A stretch of DNA of 64,000 nucleotides from Propionibacteriaceae bacterium (GCA_009782785.1 WRIJ01000001.1:62001-126000), one strand, 5' to 3'; positions 22,328 through 31,373 are shown, counted from the stretch's first letter. Notes: generated from the sequence alone by a model not told the origin. Numbers and translations are program-made.

Positions 22328-23254
22328 ATGCACAATGACTTACCTGTCGTGGTTCTGGCAGGATCGACTGCCAGTGGTAAGTCAACCCTGGCTATAGAAC
22401 TAGCTAGGGAGCTCCACACCCAAGGACGGGACGCCGAGATCATTAACGCAGATTCTATGTGCGTCTATCGCGGGATGGACATTGGCACGGCCAAACCCAC
22501 ACGTGAACTCCGTGGCTTGGTCACTCATCATTTGATTGACATCATGGATCTCCATGAAACAGCATCGGTTGCAGAATTTCGCCAGCTTGCTCGCCGTACT
22601 ATCGCAGTATGTCGTGAGGCTCAGATTCTCCCGATCGTCGTGGGAGGTTCAGCACTCTACCTCCACGGCATCGTTGACGATGTCGATTTTCCTCCCACCA
22701 ACGACGAGGTACGAGCCCGGCTCACTGCTGAGATGGCGACCCATGGTGTGGAGTATATGTATTCTCGCTTGCAGGGTCTTGATTCTCAGGCAGCCCAAGA
22801 CATTAACCCTGCCAACCAGCGCAGAATCATTCGTGCTTTGGAGTCGATCGAGTTGACCGGTCACTTCCAAGCTACGTTACCTGCGTGGACTTTTGCTCTC
22901 GATAATGTTCGTATCATCGGTTTGGATATTGACCGCGATCTCATGGATGCTCGCATCGAAGCGCGGGTCAAGGATATGTGGGATCAGGGGTTTGTTGATG
23001 AAGTACGATCGCTTCTCGACCAGGGGCTACGAGAGGCACCCACAGCATCCAAAGCTATCGGATATCGCCAGATCATGGCGTACCTCGACCATGAGATTTC
23101 AGAAAACGAGGCCCAGGAGCTAACGATCATGAAAACCCGACAATTTGCACGCAAACAAATCGCCTGGTGGAAACGGGATTCTCGAATTCATTGGGTCCGG
23201 CATTCCACACCAGCTGATCAACTTCTAGCAGTCGTTGATTCCTTAGGTCAGTGA
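22328..23254 (+). CDS. miaA: tRNA dimethylallyltransferase
   Basis: A 308-residue enzyme adding a dimethylallyl group to A37 of tRNAs reading UNN codons. P-loop GSTASGKST is at 12-20, followed by the DSMCVYRGMDIGTAKP motif and the VGGSALYLHG segment. The C-terminal region has QFARKQIAWWKRD. ATG 22328 is chosen because it starts the usual N-terminus and sits 6 nt after TATCAT. dapF follows after 56 bp. Confidence 0.95.
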   Translation: MHNDLPVVVLAGSTASGKSTLAIELARELHTQGRDAEIINADSMCVYRGMDIGTAKPTRELRGLVTHHLIDIMDLHETASVAEFRQLARRTIAVCREAQILPIVVGGSALYLHGIVDDVDFPPTNDEVRARLTAEMATHGVEYMYSRLQGLDSQAAQDINPANQRRIIRALESIELTGHFQATLPAWTFALDNVRIIGLDIDRDLMDARIEARVKDMWDQGFVDEVRSLLDQGLREAPTASKAIGYRQIMAYLDHEISENEAQELTIMKTRQFARKQIAWWKRDSRIHWVRHSTPADQLLAVVDSLGQ

Positions 23255-23310
23255 ACTGACTGATGATAGTCTGATACCCATCAGAGTTCACCAGTGAGGA
23301 AGGCAGAGAT

Positions 23311-24147
23311 ATGCGTACTTGGTCTTTTACCACTGGGCATGGAACGAAGAATGATTTCGTCCTGATTATGGATCGTTCAGGACTGCTCAACCCCAGTGAT
23401 GACGACATTCGATTCCTGTGTGATCGCCACATCGGTCTCGGGGCAGATGGGGTGTTGAGAGCCATCAAAGCTGGGCTGATGCCCCAGTGGGATGGTGACC
23501 CGGATTTGTGGTTCATGGACTACCGCAATGCCGATGGATCGATTGCAGAAATCTGCGCTAATGGGCTTCGTGTCTTCGCTCGCTGGTTGATCGACCAGGA
23601 TCTCGCCCATGGAGATGGCATCGATATTGCCACACGCGCTGGTGTGCGCCACTGCCGTTTAACTCGCGATGGGCAGATCTCGGTAGAACTTGGAGAGCCC
23701 CGGTGGACGAAGACCCCCACAACAATCGAACTGGGTGGGGTCACTTATCGTGGGCATCACGTTGATGTGGGCAACCCTCACTGTGTTGTTGAACTCGACA
23801 CTGTTGAAGAGCTAGAACACCTGGATCTGAGTAGTCCACCTCATGGAGATGATTTCCTTGATGGGGTTAATGTCGAATTCATAGTCTTCACCAGTGAACG
23901 AAACCTCCGCATGCGTGTCCATGAACGTGGTGTCGGGGAAACGTGGTCGTGTGGCTCTGGTGTGGTTGCTGCCTGTTGCCATGCTAAGAATCGAGAAAAC
24001 CCACCGCCCAACCCCCAGGACATCACGTCTTATCATGTGAGTGTTCCAGGAGGTCAACTCAGTGTTGACTTCCATGAAAACCAAGCCACATTAACTGGTC
24101 CAGCGGTCATCATTGCTCAAGGGAAAGTGACACTCCTCGATGACTAA
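23311..24147 (+). CDS. dapF: diaminopimelate epimerase
   Basis: A 278-residue enzyme converting LL- to meso-diaminopimelate for lysine and cell wall synthesis. The two catalytic cysteines are Cys82 (NADGSIAEICANGLR) and Cys214 (ETWSCGSGVVAACC). A GAAGG-type site precedes ATG 23311. The last codons overlap the start of hflX by 8 bp, so the two are translated from one mRNA. Confidence 0.95.
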   Translation: MRTWSFTTGHGTKNDFVLIMDRSGLLNPSDDDIRFLCDRHIGLGADGVLRAIKAGLMPQWDGDPDLWFMDYRNADGSIAEICANGLRVFARWLIDQDLAHGDGIDIATRAGVRHCRLTRDGQISVELGEPRWTKTPTTIELGGVTYRGHHVDVGNPHCVVELDTVEELEHLDLSSPPHGDDFLDGVNVEFIVFTSERNLRMRVHERGVGETWSCGSGVVAACCHAKNRENPPPNPQDITSYHVSVPGGQLSVDFHENQATLTGPAVIIAQGKVTLLDD

Positions 24148-25630
24148 CACCCAATCCACCAGTGCCGGGCGCGATCCATCGATCGAGGACTCTCATCGAT
24201 CCCAGTCCACACAAGTTGATGAAGCCGACGACTTTTACGATCCGGGTGCAGCTGATCTTGCTGACCGATTGTCGCTGAAACGTATCGAAGGAATTCGAAC
24301 TGACCTTGAAGATATTTCAGAAGTTGAATATCGAACACTGAGGCTTGAACGAGTTGTCCTGGTCGGGGTGGGAGGTTCATCATTGACCACCCAGGAAGTC
24401 CAACGATCTTTTTCAGAACTGCGGCTCCTCGCCGAAACTGCTGGATCCACTGTTCTTGATGCTGTCATGCAAACTCGCGCACATCCAGATCCTGCGACCT
24501 TTCTGGGGCGAGGAAAAGTTGAGGAACTCGCAGAATTGGTCAGCATTGTTGGGGCCGATACCGTGATTTGCGACGGGGAATTGACTGCTGCTCAGTTAAG
24601 GAACCTCGAAGATCGAGTCAAGGTGAAGGTGATTGATCGTACTGCTCTCATCCTGGATATCTTCGCTCAACATGCTAAGTCCACGGAGGGGAAAGCGCAG
24701 GTCGAACTTGCTCAGCTTTCGTATTTACGCCAGCGACTACGCGGATGGGGGGAGTCGTTATCCCGCCAAGTCGGTGGTCGCGCTTCTGGTGGTGCAGGAA
24801 TAGGTGGTCGTGGTCCAGGGGAAACCAAGATCGAAACAGATCGACGAAGAATTGCATCACGGATATCAAAACTTAAGACCCAGCTCAAACACATGAAAGC
24901 AGCTCGTGAAGTAACCAGAGCCTCCAGAGTGCGCAACAACATTGCTTCAGTGGCCATCGTGGGGTATACCAATGCCGGGAAATCTTCTCTGCTCAATACT
25001 CTCACTGACGGGGGAGTCTTGGTCGATAATTCACTGTTTGCCACACTCGATCCCACGACGAGGCGAAGTACGACACCTTCAGGACGGGTCTATACCCTCA
25101 CCGATACTGTGGGTTTCATTCGACGTCTTCCCACCGATCTCGTGGAATCATTCGCCTCCACACTCGAAGAGTCACTCGGCGCAGATCTGCTGGTTCATGT
25201 TGTTGATGGATCCGATTCTGATCCCAGTGGGCAGGTCGAGGCTGTTCGTGAAGTTCTTGCGAGCGTCGATGCTGCAGATATCCCTGAGTTGATTGTGTTG
25301 AACAAGATGGATCTTGTTGATCACCCCACACGGCTCGTTTTAGCCAGTGGGTTTCCTGACGCAGTTGAGGTTTCCGTGCGTACTGGTGCAGGCATCGATG
25401 CACTACGGGAAAGAATTGAACAACTCTTACCTGCACTAGATCAACGTATTGAGGTGATGATTCCCTATGATCGCGGTGATGTAGTGGACAAGATTCATCG
25501 CCACGCACGAATAGAGAGTGTGGATCACACGACAACAGGGACTCACATCGTCGCCTATGGGGACAGTCATCTCGCTGGTGGCGTTGCCGACTACCAGGTT
25601 CACCTCTTAGGCGCGTCCACGCCATCATAG
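24140..25630 (+). CDS. hflX: GTPase HflX
   Basis: A 496-residue ribosome-associated GTPase that splits stalled 70S ribosomes under stress. It has the N-terminal HflX domain (FLGRGKVEEL, DGELTAAQLRNLE), a helical linker with the glycine-rich GGAGIGGRGPGETKIETDRR, and the G domain: GYTNAGKSSL, DTVGFIRRLPTDLV and NKMDLVD. The first 60 residues are acidic and disordered. Translationally coupled to dapF. Confidence 0.95.
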   Translation: MTNTQSTSAGRDPSIEDSHRSQSTQVDEADDFYDPGAADLADRLSLKRIEGIRTDLEDISEVEYRTLRLERVVLVGVGGSSLTTQEVQRSFSELRLLAETAGSTVLDAVMQTRAHPDPATFLGRGKVEELAELVSIVGADTVICDGELTAAQLRNLEDRVKVKVIDRTALILDIFAQHAKSTEGKAQVELAQLSYLRQRLRGWGESLSRQVGGRASGGAGIGGRGPGETKIETDRRRIASRISKLKTQLKHMKAAREVTRASRVRNNIASVAIVGYTNAGKSSLLNTLTDGGVLVDNSLFATLDPTTRRSTTPSGRVYTLTDTVGFIRRLPTDLVESFASTLEESLGADLLVHVVDGSDSDPSGQVEAVREVLASVDAADIPELIVLNKMDLVDHPTRLVLASGFPDAVEVSVRTGAGIDALRERIEQLLPALDQRIEVMIPYDRGDVVDKIHRHARIESVDHTTTGTHIVAYGDSHLAGGVADYQVHLLGASTPS

Positions 25631-25647
25631 CGAGGGTGTGCAACCGA

Positions 25648-25653
25648 TACACT
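25648..25653 (+). promoter_or_regulatory. -10 element TACACT, leaderless start at 25660
   Basis: TACACT, six bases (ACGAGG), then ATG 25660. The spacing supports this ATG over the upstream in-frame GTG at 25636. Confidence 0.5.
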
Positions 25654-25659
25654 ACGAGG

Positions 25660-27654
25660 ATGGCTTCCTTGTCTTCTCGACTTCTGAGTGCAGCAATTGA
25701 GCACATGGTGGGCGAGCCCCGCGAAGGCCAAGAGCAGATGGCTACCGCCATCGACCAAGCCATATCATCGGGGACACATCTGCTTGTTCAGGCAGGAACG
25801 GGAACAGGAAAGTCACTGGGTTATCTCGCACCAGCTTTTGCGTACGCCCATCAATACCCAGAAGCTCAAGTCGTCATCGCCACAGCAACCCTTGCTCTCC
25901 AGACACAGTTGGCGACAAAAGACATACCCACTATTGTTTCGGCAGCAGCGAGCCAGGATCTTGACGAGATCAGTTGGTGTGTTCTCAAGGGGGGATCGAA
26001 TTATCCGTGTTTGCTGAAAATCAGAGATGCACCAGTTGATCCTCACGAACAACAGTACGCCATTGATGATCTTGAACTCCACGACGAGGAGGTTGATGCT
26101 TCATCGCCCTTAGCCGACCAGGTTCTCGCTTTGCGAGCGTGGGCAGAAAAGCAAGCAACACTCTCACTCATTGCTGACCGTGATGATGCCCCCAGCCATA
26201 GTGGACTTGCTTGGTCGCATATTTCACTGTCGGGGCGTGAATGTGTAGGGCCTGTCTGTCCTTATGTAGGGGAGTGTTTTGTTCAACAAGCCCGCGATCA
26301 GGCTGCCCACTCGCAGATTGTCATCACCAACCATGCTCTGGTGGCGATTGAAGCAGATCATGGCTGGTCGACACTCAATCCCACTGTGTTGATTCTTGAT
26401 GAAGCCCACGAGTTGACCGCGCGAGTCACTAATACTCGCATGGAGGAACTCAGTCCCCAGCGAGTTGAGCGTGCTGTACGCCTGGCAGGCACGATGATCA
26501 AGAACACTATCTTTGACGATCTTCGTGCAGCAGCCGAGCGCTTCTCGGATGCTGTGGAGGAATCCAGTGAAGGACGTGTACGCGGCGGCAGTGTTGTCGA
26601 CGCCACAGCGGATCTTCAAGCAGCTTTGCGCCGTACGATCTCTGAACTGGGGAAGGACACCGGTGATCCTCGCAGTGAACAGGTAACCGCAGGGCTGAAT
26701 GTTGTCTATGAATCCTGCCAAAGAATGACTGCCCTGGGTTCTGATGATGTGGTGTGGGTATCGCAACGTCCACAATTTGGAGCTCAACTCGTGGTAGCCC
26801 CACTCGATGTTGCCCACACGATTCGGGAGTCTATCCTGGCCCACCAGACATCTATTCTCACCTCAGCTACCCTCAAACTTGGAGATTCCTTTGACCCTAT
26901 AACTCGGGGTCTCGGGTTGGTGGGTGAAGAAGAATCCGATCAGCAGTACTCATCTCTCGATGTCGGCTCACCCTTCGACTATCCCTCACAGGGGATTTGT
27001 TACGTGGGAGCCCATCTTCCCCCACCAGGGCGAGAGGGAACCGCGCAGGAAGTTCTTGATGAGATTCTTGATTTGGTCAATGCCAGTCAAGGCCATGCCT
27101 TGGGACTTTTTTCATCGATCAGGGCAGCTGAGCGGGCAGCTGAACATGTTCGGGGCCACAGTGACAATATGGTTGTTGTCCAAGGTGAAGGCCACCTCCC
27201 AGAACTCATTGGGAAATTCTTGGCAGACCCCCATTTGAGTTTATTTGGAACCCTGTCGTTGTGGCAGGGCCTCGATGCACCTGGCCAGACCTGTTCTTTG
27301 GTGATCGTCGATCGCATTCCTTTTCCTCGCCCCGACGAACCGCTGTTACAGGCCCGTCAGGAACATGCTTCACGCCAGGGTCGCAACGGATTTATGGAGG
27401 TGGCTGCCACTCATGCTGGTCTCATGCTTGCCCAAGGTGCGGGGAGACTCATTCGGCATCGAAGCGATAGGGGAGTGGTCGCCATTCTTGATCCGCGCTT
27501 GCGTACTGCTCGCTATGGAGGTTTTCTTACCTCGTGTTTGCCACCGCTGTGGATGACTACCTCTCGTGAGGTTGCTCTCAACTCTTTGAAAAGACTGGCA
27601 CCTGCTGGCGGCGACATGAACACTCGCGGTGGTGAGGATGCCACTGGTAGCTGA
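25660..27654 (+). CDS. DinG/XPD-like Fe-S DNA helicase
   Basis: A 664-residue superfamily 2 helicase. Walker A AGTGTGKS is at 45-52 and DEAH at 247-250. Four cysteines between motifs Ia and II (Cys117, Cys195, Cys200, Cys206; GPVCPYVGECF) are placed as in the Fe-S domain of XPD and DinG. C-terminal motifs include LFSSIRAAERAAEHV, SLWQGLDAPGQ and QGAGRLIRHRSDRGVV. It likely unwinds 5' overhang or replication-intermediate DNA. Its 3' end overlaps the convergent ThiF-like gene by 77 bp. Confidence 0.92.
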   Translation: MASLSSRLLSAAIEHMVGEPREGQEQMATAIDQAISSGTHLLVQAGTGTGKSLGYLAPAFAYAHQYPEAQVVIATATLALQTQLATKDIPTIVSAAASQDLDEISWCVLKGGSNYPCLLKIRDAPVDPHEQQYAIDDLELHDEEVDASSPLADQVLALRAWAEKQATLSLIADRDDAPSHSGLAWSHISLSGRECVGPVCPYVGECFVQQARDQAAHSQIVITNHALVAIEADHGWSTLNPTVLILDEAHELTARVTNTRMEELSPQRVERAVRLAGTMIKNTIFDDLRAAAERFSDAVEESSEGRVRGGSVVDATADLQAALRRTISELGKDTGDPRSEQVTAGLNVVYESCQRMTALGSDDVVWVSQRPQFGAQLVVAPLDVAHTIRESILAHQTSILTSATLKLGDSFDPITRGLGLVGEEESDQQYSSLDVGSPFDYPSQGICYVGAHLPPPGREGTAQEVLDEILDLVNASQGHALGLFSSIRAAERAAEHVRGHSDNMVVVQGEGHLPELIGKFLADPHLSLFGTLSLWQGLDAPGQTCSLVIVDRIPFPRPDEPLLQARQEHASRQGRNGFMEVAATHAGLMLAQGAGRLIRHRSDRGVVAILDPRLRTARYGGFLTSCLPPLWMTTSREVALNSLKRLAPAGGDMNTRGGEDATGS

Positions 27655-28354
27655 GGTGTGAATCGTGGCCGTCCATGGTGAGAGACGTATTCACAGATTC
27701 TGGGCTGTTTCCCTGTCTATAGGCGCGTACGTGGCTGATGGCAAGAGCACTCGCCCATTGGACTAATACTGGATCTGGAGTGGTTGGCAGTGCCCCGAGT
27801 TGGAAGACTCGCAGTGGCCAGGTGGGATCCTGGTCACTCGTGGTGAGATCCCAGCATCTTAAACAACTGGTGAGCCCAGGGATAACCAAGGGGCCGACAC
27901 AGGCACGGGTTTCGTTGACATGGACAAGCAGGTGCGGGATTGCTCGGGAGACAAGATCGTCAACCATGACACGGTCCACTTGGTGGGTAGCCGGAGCAAC
28001 AATAGTGATCCCAGTTGTGGAAGATGTTGCGTTCAATTGGCGAAGCAGTCTGCCTATATGGTGACCCAGTTCACCATCTCCGACAACTGTCGCTGCCAGG
28101 GCTGGAGGTGAGGCAGGCCCTTCCCCGAGCAAATGAGACTCCTCTAGGGTCGATAGCAACCAAGCAACCCAGGGACGAAGATGTTTGCCGGGAAGTCGAT
28201 CAACGCGGTGGTGCCCATCGAGAGCACTAATGACCTTCTGAAGTTCTCTCGGCACTCCCGACAGGGCAATCGAGTTTTGGTCACCACCGACCTGGAGTTC
28301 GGTGGGAGTGCGCCATACGGCAATACGTGGGAGAAGAAGTCGAGGATATTCCAT
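27578..28354 (-). CDS. orphan ThiF/cyclodehydratase-like protein (Rv3196-like)
   Basis: A 258-residue protein related to the E1-like, leader-peptide-binding proteins of TOMM clusters. A short N-terminal region (about 1-75) is followed by a Rossmann-like segment (ALAATVVGDGELGHHIGRLL). Then come HVNETRACVGPLVIPGLTSC, the CLRCWDL pair and a C-terminal HHRECSC, which together could bind zinc. No azoline precursor, dehydrogenase or YcaO gene is adjacent. In M. tuberculosis a similar gene (Rv3196) lies near the same neighbours, so this looks like a conserved actinobacterial housekeeping gene of unknown role. The start is not firm. Confidence 0.65.
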   Translation of the reverse strand: MEYPRLLLPRIAVWRTPTELQVGGDQNSIALSGVPRELQKVISALDGHHRVDRLPGKHLRPWVAWLLSTLEESHLLGEGPASPPALAATVVGDGELGHHIGRLLRQLNATSSTTGITIVAPATHQVDRVMVDDLVSRAIPHLLVHVNETRACVGPLVIPGLTSCLRCWDLTTSDQDPTWPLRVFQLGALPTTPDPVLVQWASALAISHVRAYRQGNSPESVNTSLTMDGHDSHLSYQWHPHHRECSCRRQQVPVFSKS

Positions 28355-28445
28355 GGGTACAAGCGTGGTCGATCTCAGGGGTCGGTCGGGTGGCTATCCA
28401 CACCCCACCAGCACCCCGACAACACTGATCACTCGTGGGAAACAT

Positions 28446-28510
28446 TCACCTTCGGTGAGTTCCGAGCCTCAATACGCAACATGGCGGCCCCCAGTGGGGA
28501 GTCCGCCATG
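28446..28510 (-). terminator. tandem hairpins downstream of the DUF5679 gene
   Basis: CATGGCGG (28480-28487) and CCGCCATG (28503-28510) form a perfect 8-bp stem, and CCCC/GGGG inside can extend it. A second small hairpin, TCACC-TTC-GGTGA, lies at 28446-28458. They sit just after the DUF5679 stop codon, before the next minus-strand gene. There is no T-run. The 173-bp intergenic stretch holds no other feature I can see. Confidence 0.4.
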
Positions 28511-28526
28511 GTACGGGATTGTAGTC

Positions 28527-28685
28527 TTAGGCTTTGCCAAGAATGCGGTTCAGGTTGGTACCACAGACAGGGCACTTACCCTTAGCCATGCGTGTACCTT
28601 TTGCGTTGACAACAACATTGCCAGTTGCCGTACGCTTTTCTTTGCACTTCACGCAATAGAATTCGCCTTCATAGATATCCGACAC
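28527..28685 (-). CDS. DUF5679-type small zinc-ribbon protein
   Basis: A 52-residue protein (start MSDIYEGEFYCVKCKEKRT) with two CxxC knuckles, CVKC near residues 11-14 and CPVC near 38-41, forming a zinc ribbon, and a basic middle. GTG 28685 has a perfect AGGAGG site. The family is actinobacterial and small; the function is unknown, and the ribbon with many Lys/Arg suggests RNA, DNA or ribosome contact. A 17-bp perfect palindrome lies just upstream of the ribosome site. Confidence 0.85.
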   Translation of the reverse strand: MSDIYEGEFYCVKCKEKRTATGNVVVNAKGTRMAKGKCPVCGTNLNRILGKA

Positions 28686-28702
28686 AGTATCCTCCTAGGT
28701 TG

Positions 28703-28719
28703 TGAGGACGTTGTCCTCA
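28703..28719. promoter_or_regulatory. 17-bp perfect palindrome upstream of the DUF5679 gene
   Basis: TGAGGAC-GTT-GTCCTCA is a perfect inverted repeat ending about 10 bp before the AGGAGG of the DUF5679 gene, just downstream of a GATATT hexamer on the minus strand. An operator or an mRNA 5' hairpin are both possible. Confidence 0.45.
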
Positions 28720-28811
28720 ATATCACAGGACCAACCGTATCGCATGTATACGCCTAAAGTCTTGCTGCGAGGCGGAGAATTCTTACACACTGGGACGAGA
28801 GAACACTGAGT

Positions 28812-30173
28812 TCACTGGGGAGCATCGCCCATTTCCGGGTCCTGATCAAGGAATTTTCTCAGCTCATCGTTCCACGGATCCTCCCCATCACTTGGGCGAT
28901 TGAGGAAGCCTTCCGCATCGCTCAAGTCCTCCATTTGTGGCATTGACTCCGGATAACGCCAGATTTCGTCTCGGCCTTCAACTCCCTTGGCTTCGCGGAT
29001 AGCCTGCCAGAAATTCGACGCTTGGCGTACCTCTTTAGCTGATGGGTTTAGTCGAAGCATGGGTGTCACCCCAGAACCTGCCAAAGTGCTGGTCGCACGA
29101 TGGCGTCGAAGTGATTCAGCAATCGGCTCCCACCCAGGGAACCATCGCCTGGCTACTTGAGTGGTGACATCATCCACCCACCCTTCGACAAGAGCGAGAA
29201 GTGTGGTCAAGCGTTGCAGGATTTCTTGCTGTTCTTGGGTTGTGTCTGGGGTGAATAGCAGTGAAGAAAAGTCAGCACGAAATGCCACGATAGATTCAGC
29301 AGAAAACTGTTCAGGCAAGGCATTTTCCAGCTTGACAGCTAAAGACTCCGGGTCAAGGGTCATTTCTCTGGCATAGTGCTGGACGAGTGCAATGATGTGT
29401 GGAGAAATCCAGGCGACGTCGTGGAAGAGTCTTTGGCGGGCGATCTCCCGTACACTGCAATATAAGATGACATCTGCTTCTTCCAGCTCATCTTGTTGAT
29501 AGATAGCAGCGAGATTGGTCGGCAGTAGGCTCACCACCGGGTCGCTCACCAGTGGAAGACCAACATCTGTTCCAGCAATAGTAGTCGTTGCTACCTTGCC
29601 GAGCCCCTCGCCCACATGAGCTCCGAAAGTTGCAGAAATCACTGAAGACATCAGTGGTTGAAGCGCAGAATGTAGTGAAGCCATCTCATCATCAAATCCG
29701 AGGCTAGCTTCTGCAGCCGTGGCCGAGGCCATAGCCGTGGACAGTTTTTCTATGACCGGTTCAAGCATTTTTTGCCACGCAGGAAAGGTTGCTTCAATCC
29801 AATCGGCGCGACTCCAAGCGAGAGGAGTCAGCGTTACTGGGGCAAAGACAGTTGCTTCGCTCATCCACAACTCGCCCAGGTGAACAGCCTCCGATATCTG
29901 ACGCAAGGCACGCGAACTGCCAACAGGGTCAGGGCCGAGGCTGGCGACGTACTGGCGCGACATTTGTCGTACTGTCTCCCACATGATGTTCGTCGATGAT
30001 GCTCCTGGCGATGGTACGAAACGTTTCATCATAGAGCGAAGAAGATCAGCACTCACATTGGCCACATTGGCGTCATGGATGTCCCCATCTTCAGGCAGTC
30101 CCATATCGGACAGGAACTTGCTGAGAGCCTCCATGGGATCATCGCCCATGTCGGGAGGGTCAAAGGGAAACAT
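28812..30173 (-). CDS. DUF2342 / TIGR03624-type protein
   Basis: A 453-residue actinobacterial protein of the family annotated as zinc-dependent metalloprotease or coenzyme F420-associated (M. tuberculosis Rv3195 type). The start MFPFDPPDMGDDPMEALS follows an ideal AGGAGGTCACC site at 30173. Mid-protein segments VISATFGAHVGEGLGKVA and HYAREMTLDPESL are family-like. I see no HExxH motif, so peptidase activity is not supported by this sequence. The acidic C-terminus is disordered. Divergent from the PDZ gene. Confidence 0.8.
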   Translation of the reverse strand: MFPFDPPDMGDDPMEALSKFLSDMGLPEDGDIHDANVANVSADLLRSMMKRFVPSPGASSTNIMWETVRQMSRQYVASLGPDPVGSSRALRQISEAVHLGELWMSEATVFAPVTLTPLAWSRADWIEATFPAWQKMLEPVIEKLSTAMASATAAEASLGFDDEMASLHSALQPLMSSVISATFGAHVGEGLGKVATTTIAGTDVGLPLVSDPVVSLLPTNLAAIYQQDELEEADVILYCSVREIARQRLFHDVAWISPHIIALVQHYAREMTLDPESLAVKLENALPEQFSAESIVAFRADFSSLLFTPDTTQEQQEILQRLTTLLALVEGWVDDVTTQVARRWFPGWEPIAESLRRHRATSTLAGSGVTPMLRLNPSAKEVRQASNFWQAIREAKGVEGRDEIWRYPESMPQMEDLSDAEGFLNRPSDGEDPWNDELRKFLDQDPEMGDAPQ

Positions 30174-30283
30174 GGTGACCTCCTTTCGTCCATTATCGCG
30201 CAAAGTGATGCTGACAGGAAAGCTGCCGCACTCTTCCCAGCGTGTGGAGGAAACATTCGCTACAGTGGAGGCAAGGAGAATCC

Positions 30284-31339
30284 GTGAAAAAACTGAGATC
30301 AGCATTGCCGCCGACCCTTGTGCTGGTGGCTATGGTCGTGATGGTGACCGTCGTACCGGTTCCTTACGTCATATGGTCCCCTGGTCAATCACTAGATATG
30401 TCAGGGCAAGTTCGAGGCCACCCACTTGTCGAGGTTGAAGATCCCGGTGGGGAAGACAAACACACAGAAGCACTGACAGGGAGAATCCTCGCGACCTCGA
30501 TGGAACAGTCGTCTCCCACCTCACCACGTGGGCTTGTCGGATTGATCACTCACTATTTTCAAGGAAATCGAACGGTGATGCCCGCTGATGGGGTCCATGT
30601 TCTTGGACAGCTACCGGGGGATTCTGGAGAAGCTCGTCGTTTAGAAGTGGAAACCTCCAACGAGCAGGCTATGGCAGCTGGAGCTCATGAAGCAGGAATC
30701 ATTGTTGAACAGTGGCCTAAGATCATTACTGTCCGTGCAAATGGACCAGCCCACCAGGTGCTTTTCCCCGGGGACCTCATTCGAGCTATTGACGACACTC
30801 CGATGAGCACGGAACATGACGTACGTTTGTACCTGAGAACCCATAAACGAGTCGGTGGACAAGCAGTGGTATCCATCGTACGCGGGGAGGAAGAGATCGT
30901 TGTCACTATTTCGAAGCTGATCGGCTCTCCCAGCGATTCAACTGTTGCGTCCATGGGAGTCACGGTGGGCACTGGATACATCTATACCCCTGAGGTTGTT
31001 TTTCACCAAGATCCCGACCTGGGTGACCTGGCCCAAGGACTCCCACTGGCCTTGACGACGACTATGAGGTTGGCTGAGGTCGACCTGACTCACTCCATGG
31101 TGATAGCTGCTGTTGGTCGAGTGTCTGCCGATGGTGAGATCACTGGAGTTCCAGGGATCAATGAGCATGTGCAGTCAGCTCACAACGGGCGGGCAACAGT
31201 ATTCCTCATGCCCCAAGAGAACTGTTCCGACATGACTATCACCGTGCCAGGGATGCTCATTGTGCCCGTTGAAACCCTGTCGCAAACCATCGACATCCTT
31301 CAAAGATGGGGAGTTGACTCTGCTCTTCCGACCTGTTGA
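30284..31339 (+). CDS. PDZ domain, Lon-like S16-fold protein, catalytic residues missing
   Basis: A 351-residue protein: signal anchor at about residues 10-28 (TLVLVAMVVMVTVVPVPYVI), a PDZ domain near 130-215 (EQWPKIITVRANGPAHQVLFPGDLI), and a C-terminal Lon-like domain (about 225-351; GEITGVPGINEHVQSAH, VFLMPQENCSD). Family members such as Rv3194c/YlbL carry GGPSAG with the catalytic Ser and GGIxxK with the Lys. Here the Ser region reads LAQGLPLALTTT and the Lys position is His295. It therefore looks like a membrane-anchored pseudoprotease. GTG 30284 has AAGGAG upstream. The UPF0182 gene follows after 72 bp. Confidence 0.88.
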   Translation: MKKLRSALPPTLVLVAMVVMVTVVPVPYVIWSPGQSLDMSGQVRGHPLVEVEDPGGEDKHTEALTGRILATSMEQSSPTSPRGLVGLITHYFQGNRTVMPADGVHVLGQLPGDSGEARRLEVETSNEQAMAAGAHEAGIIVEQWPKIITVRANGPAHQVLFPGDLIRAIDDTPMSTEHDVRLYLRTHKRVGGQAVVSIVRGEEEIVVTISKLIGSPSDSTVASMGVTVGTGYIYTPEVVFHQDPDLGDLAQGLPLALTTTMRLAEVDLTHSMVIAAVGRVSADGEITGVPGINEHVQSAHNGRATVFLMPQENCSDMTITVPGMLIVPVETLSQTIDILQRWGVDSALPTC

Positions 31340-31373
31340 ATCCGGTGGTACTGCTGATGTCTTGGTCCTGCGA

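Noticed and set aside
27578-28685. A complete TOMM/azoline natural-product cluster
   Set aside because: Only one ThiF-like protein is present; no YcaO, dehydrogenase, exporter or precursor peptide was found beside it.
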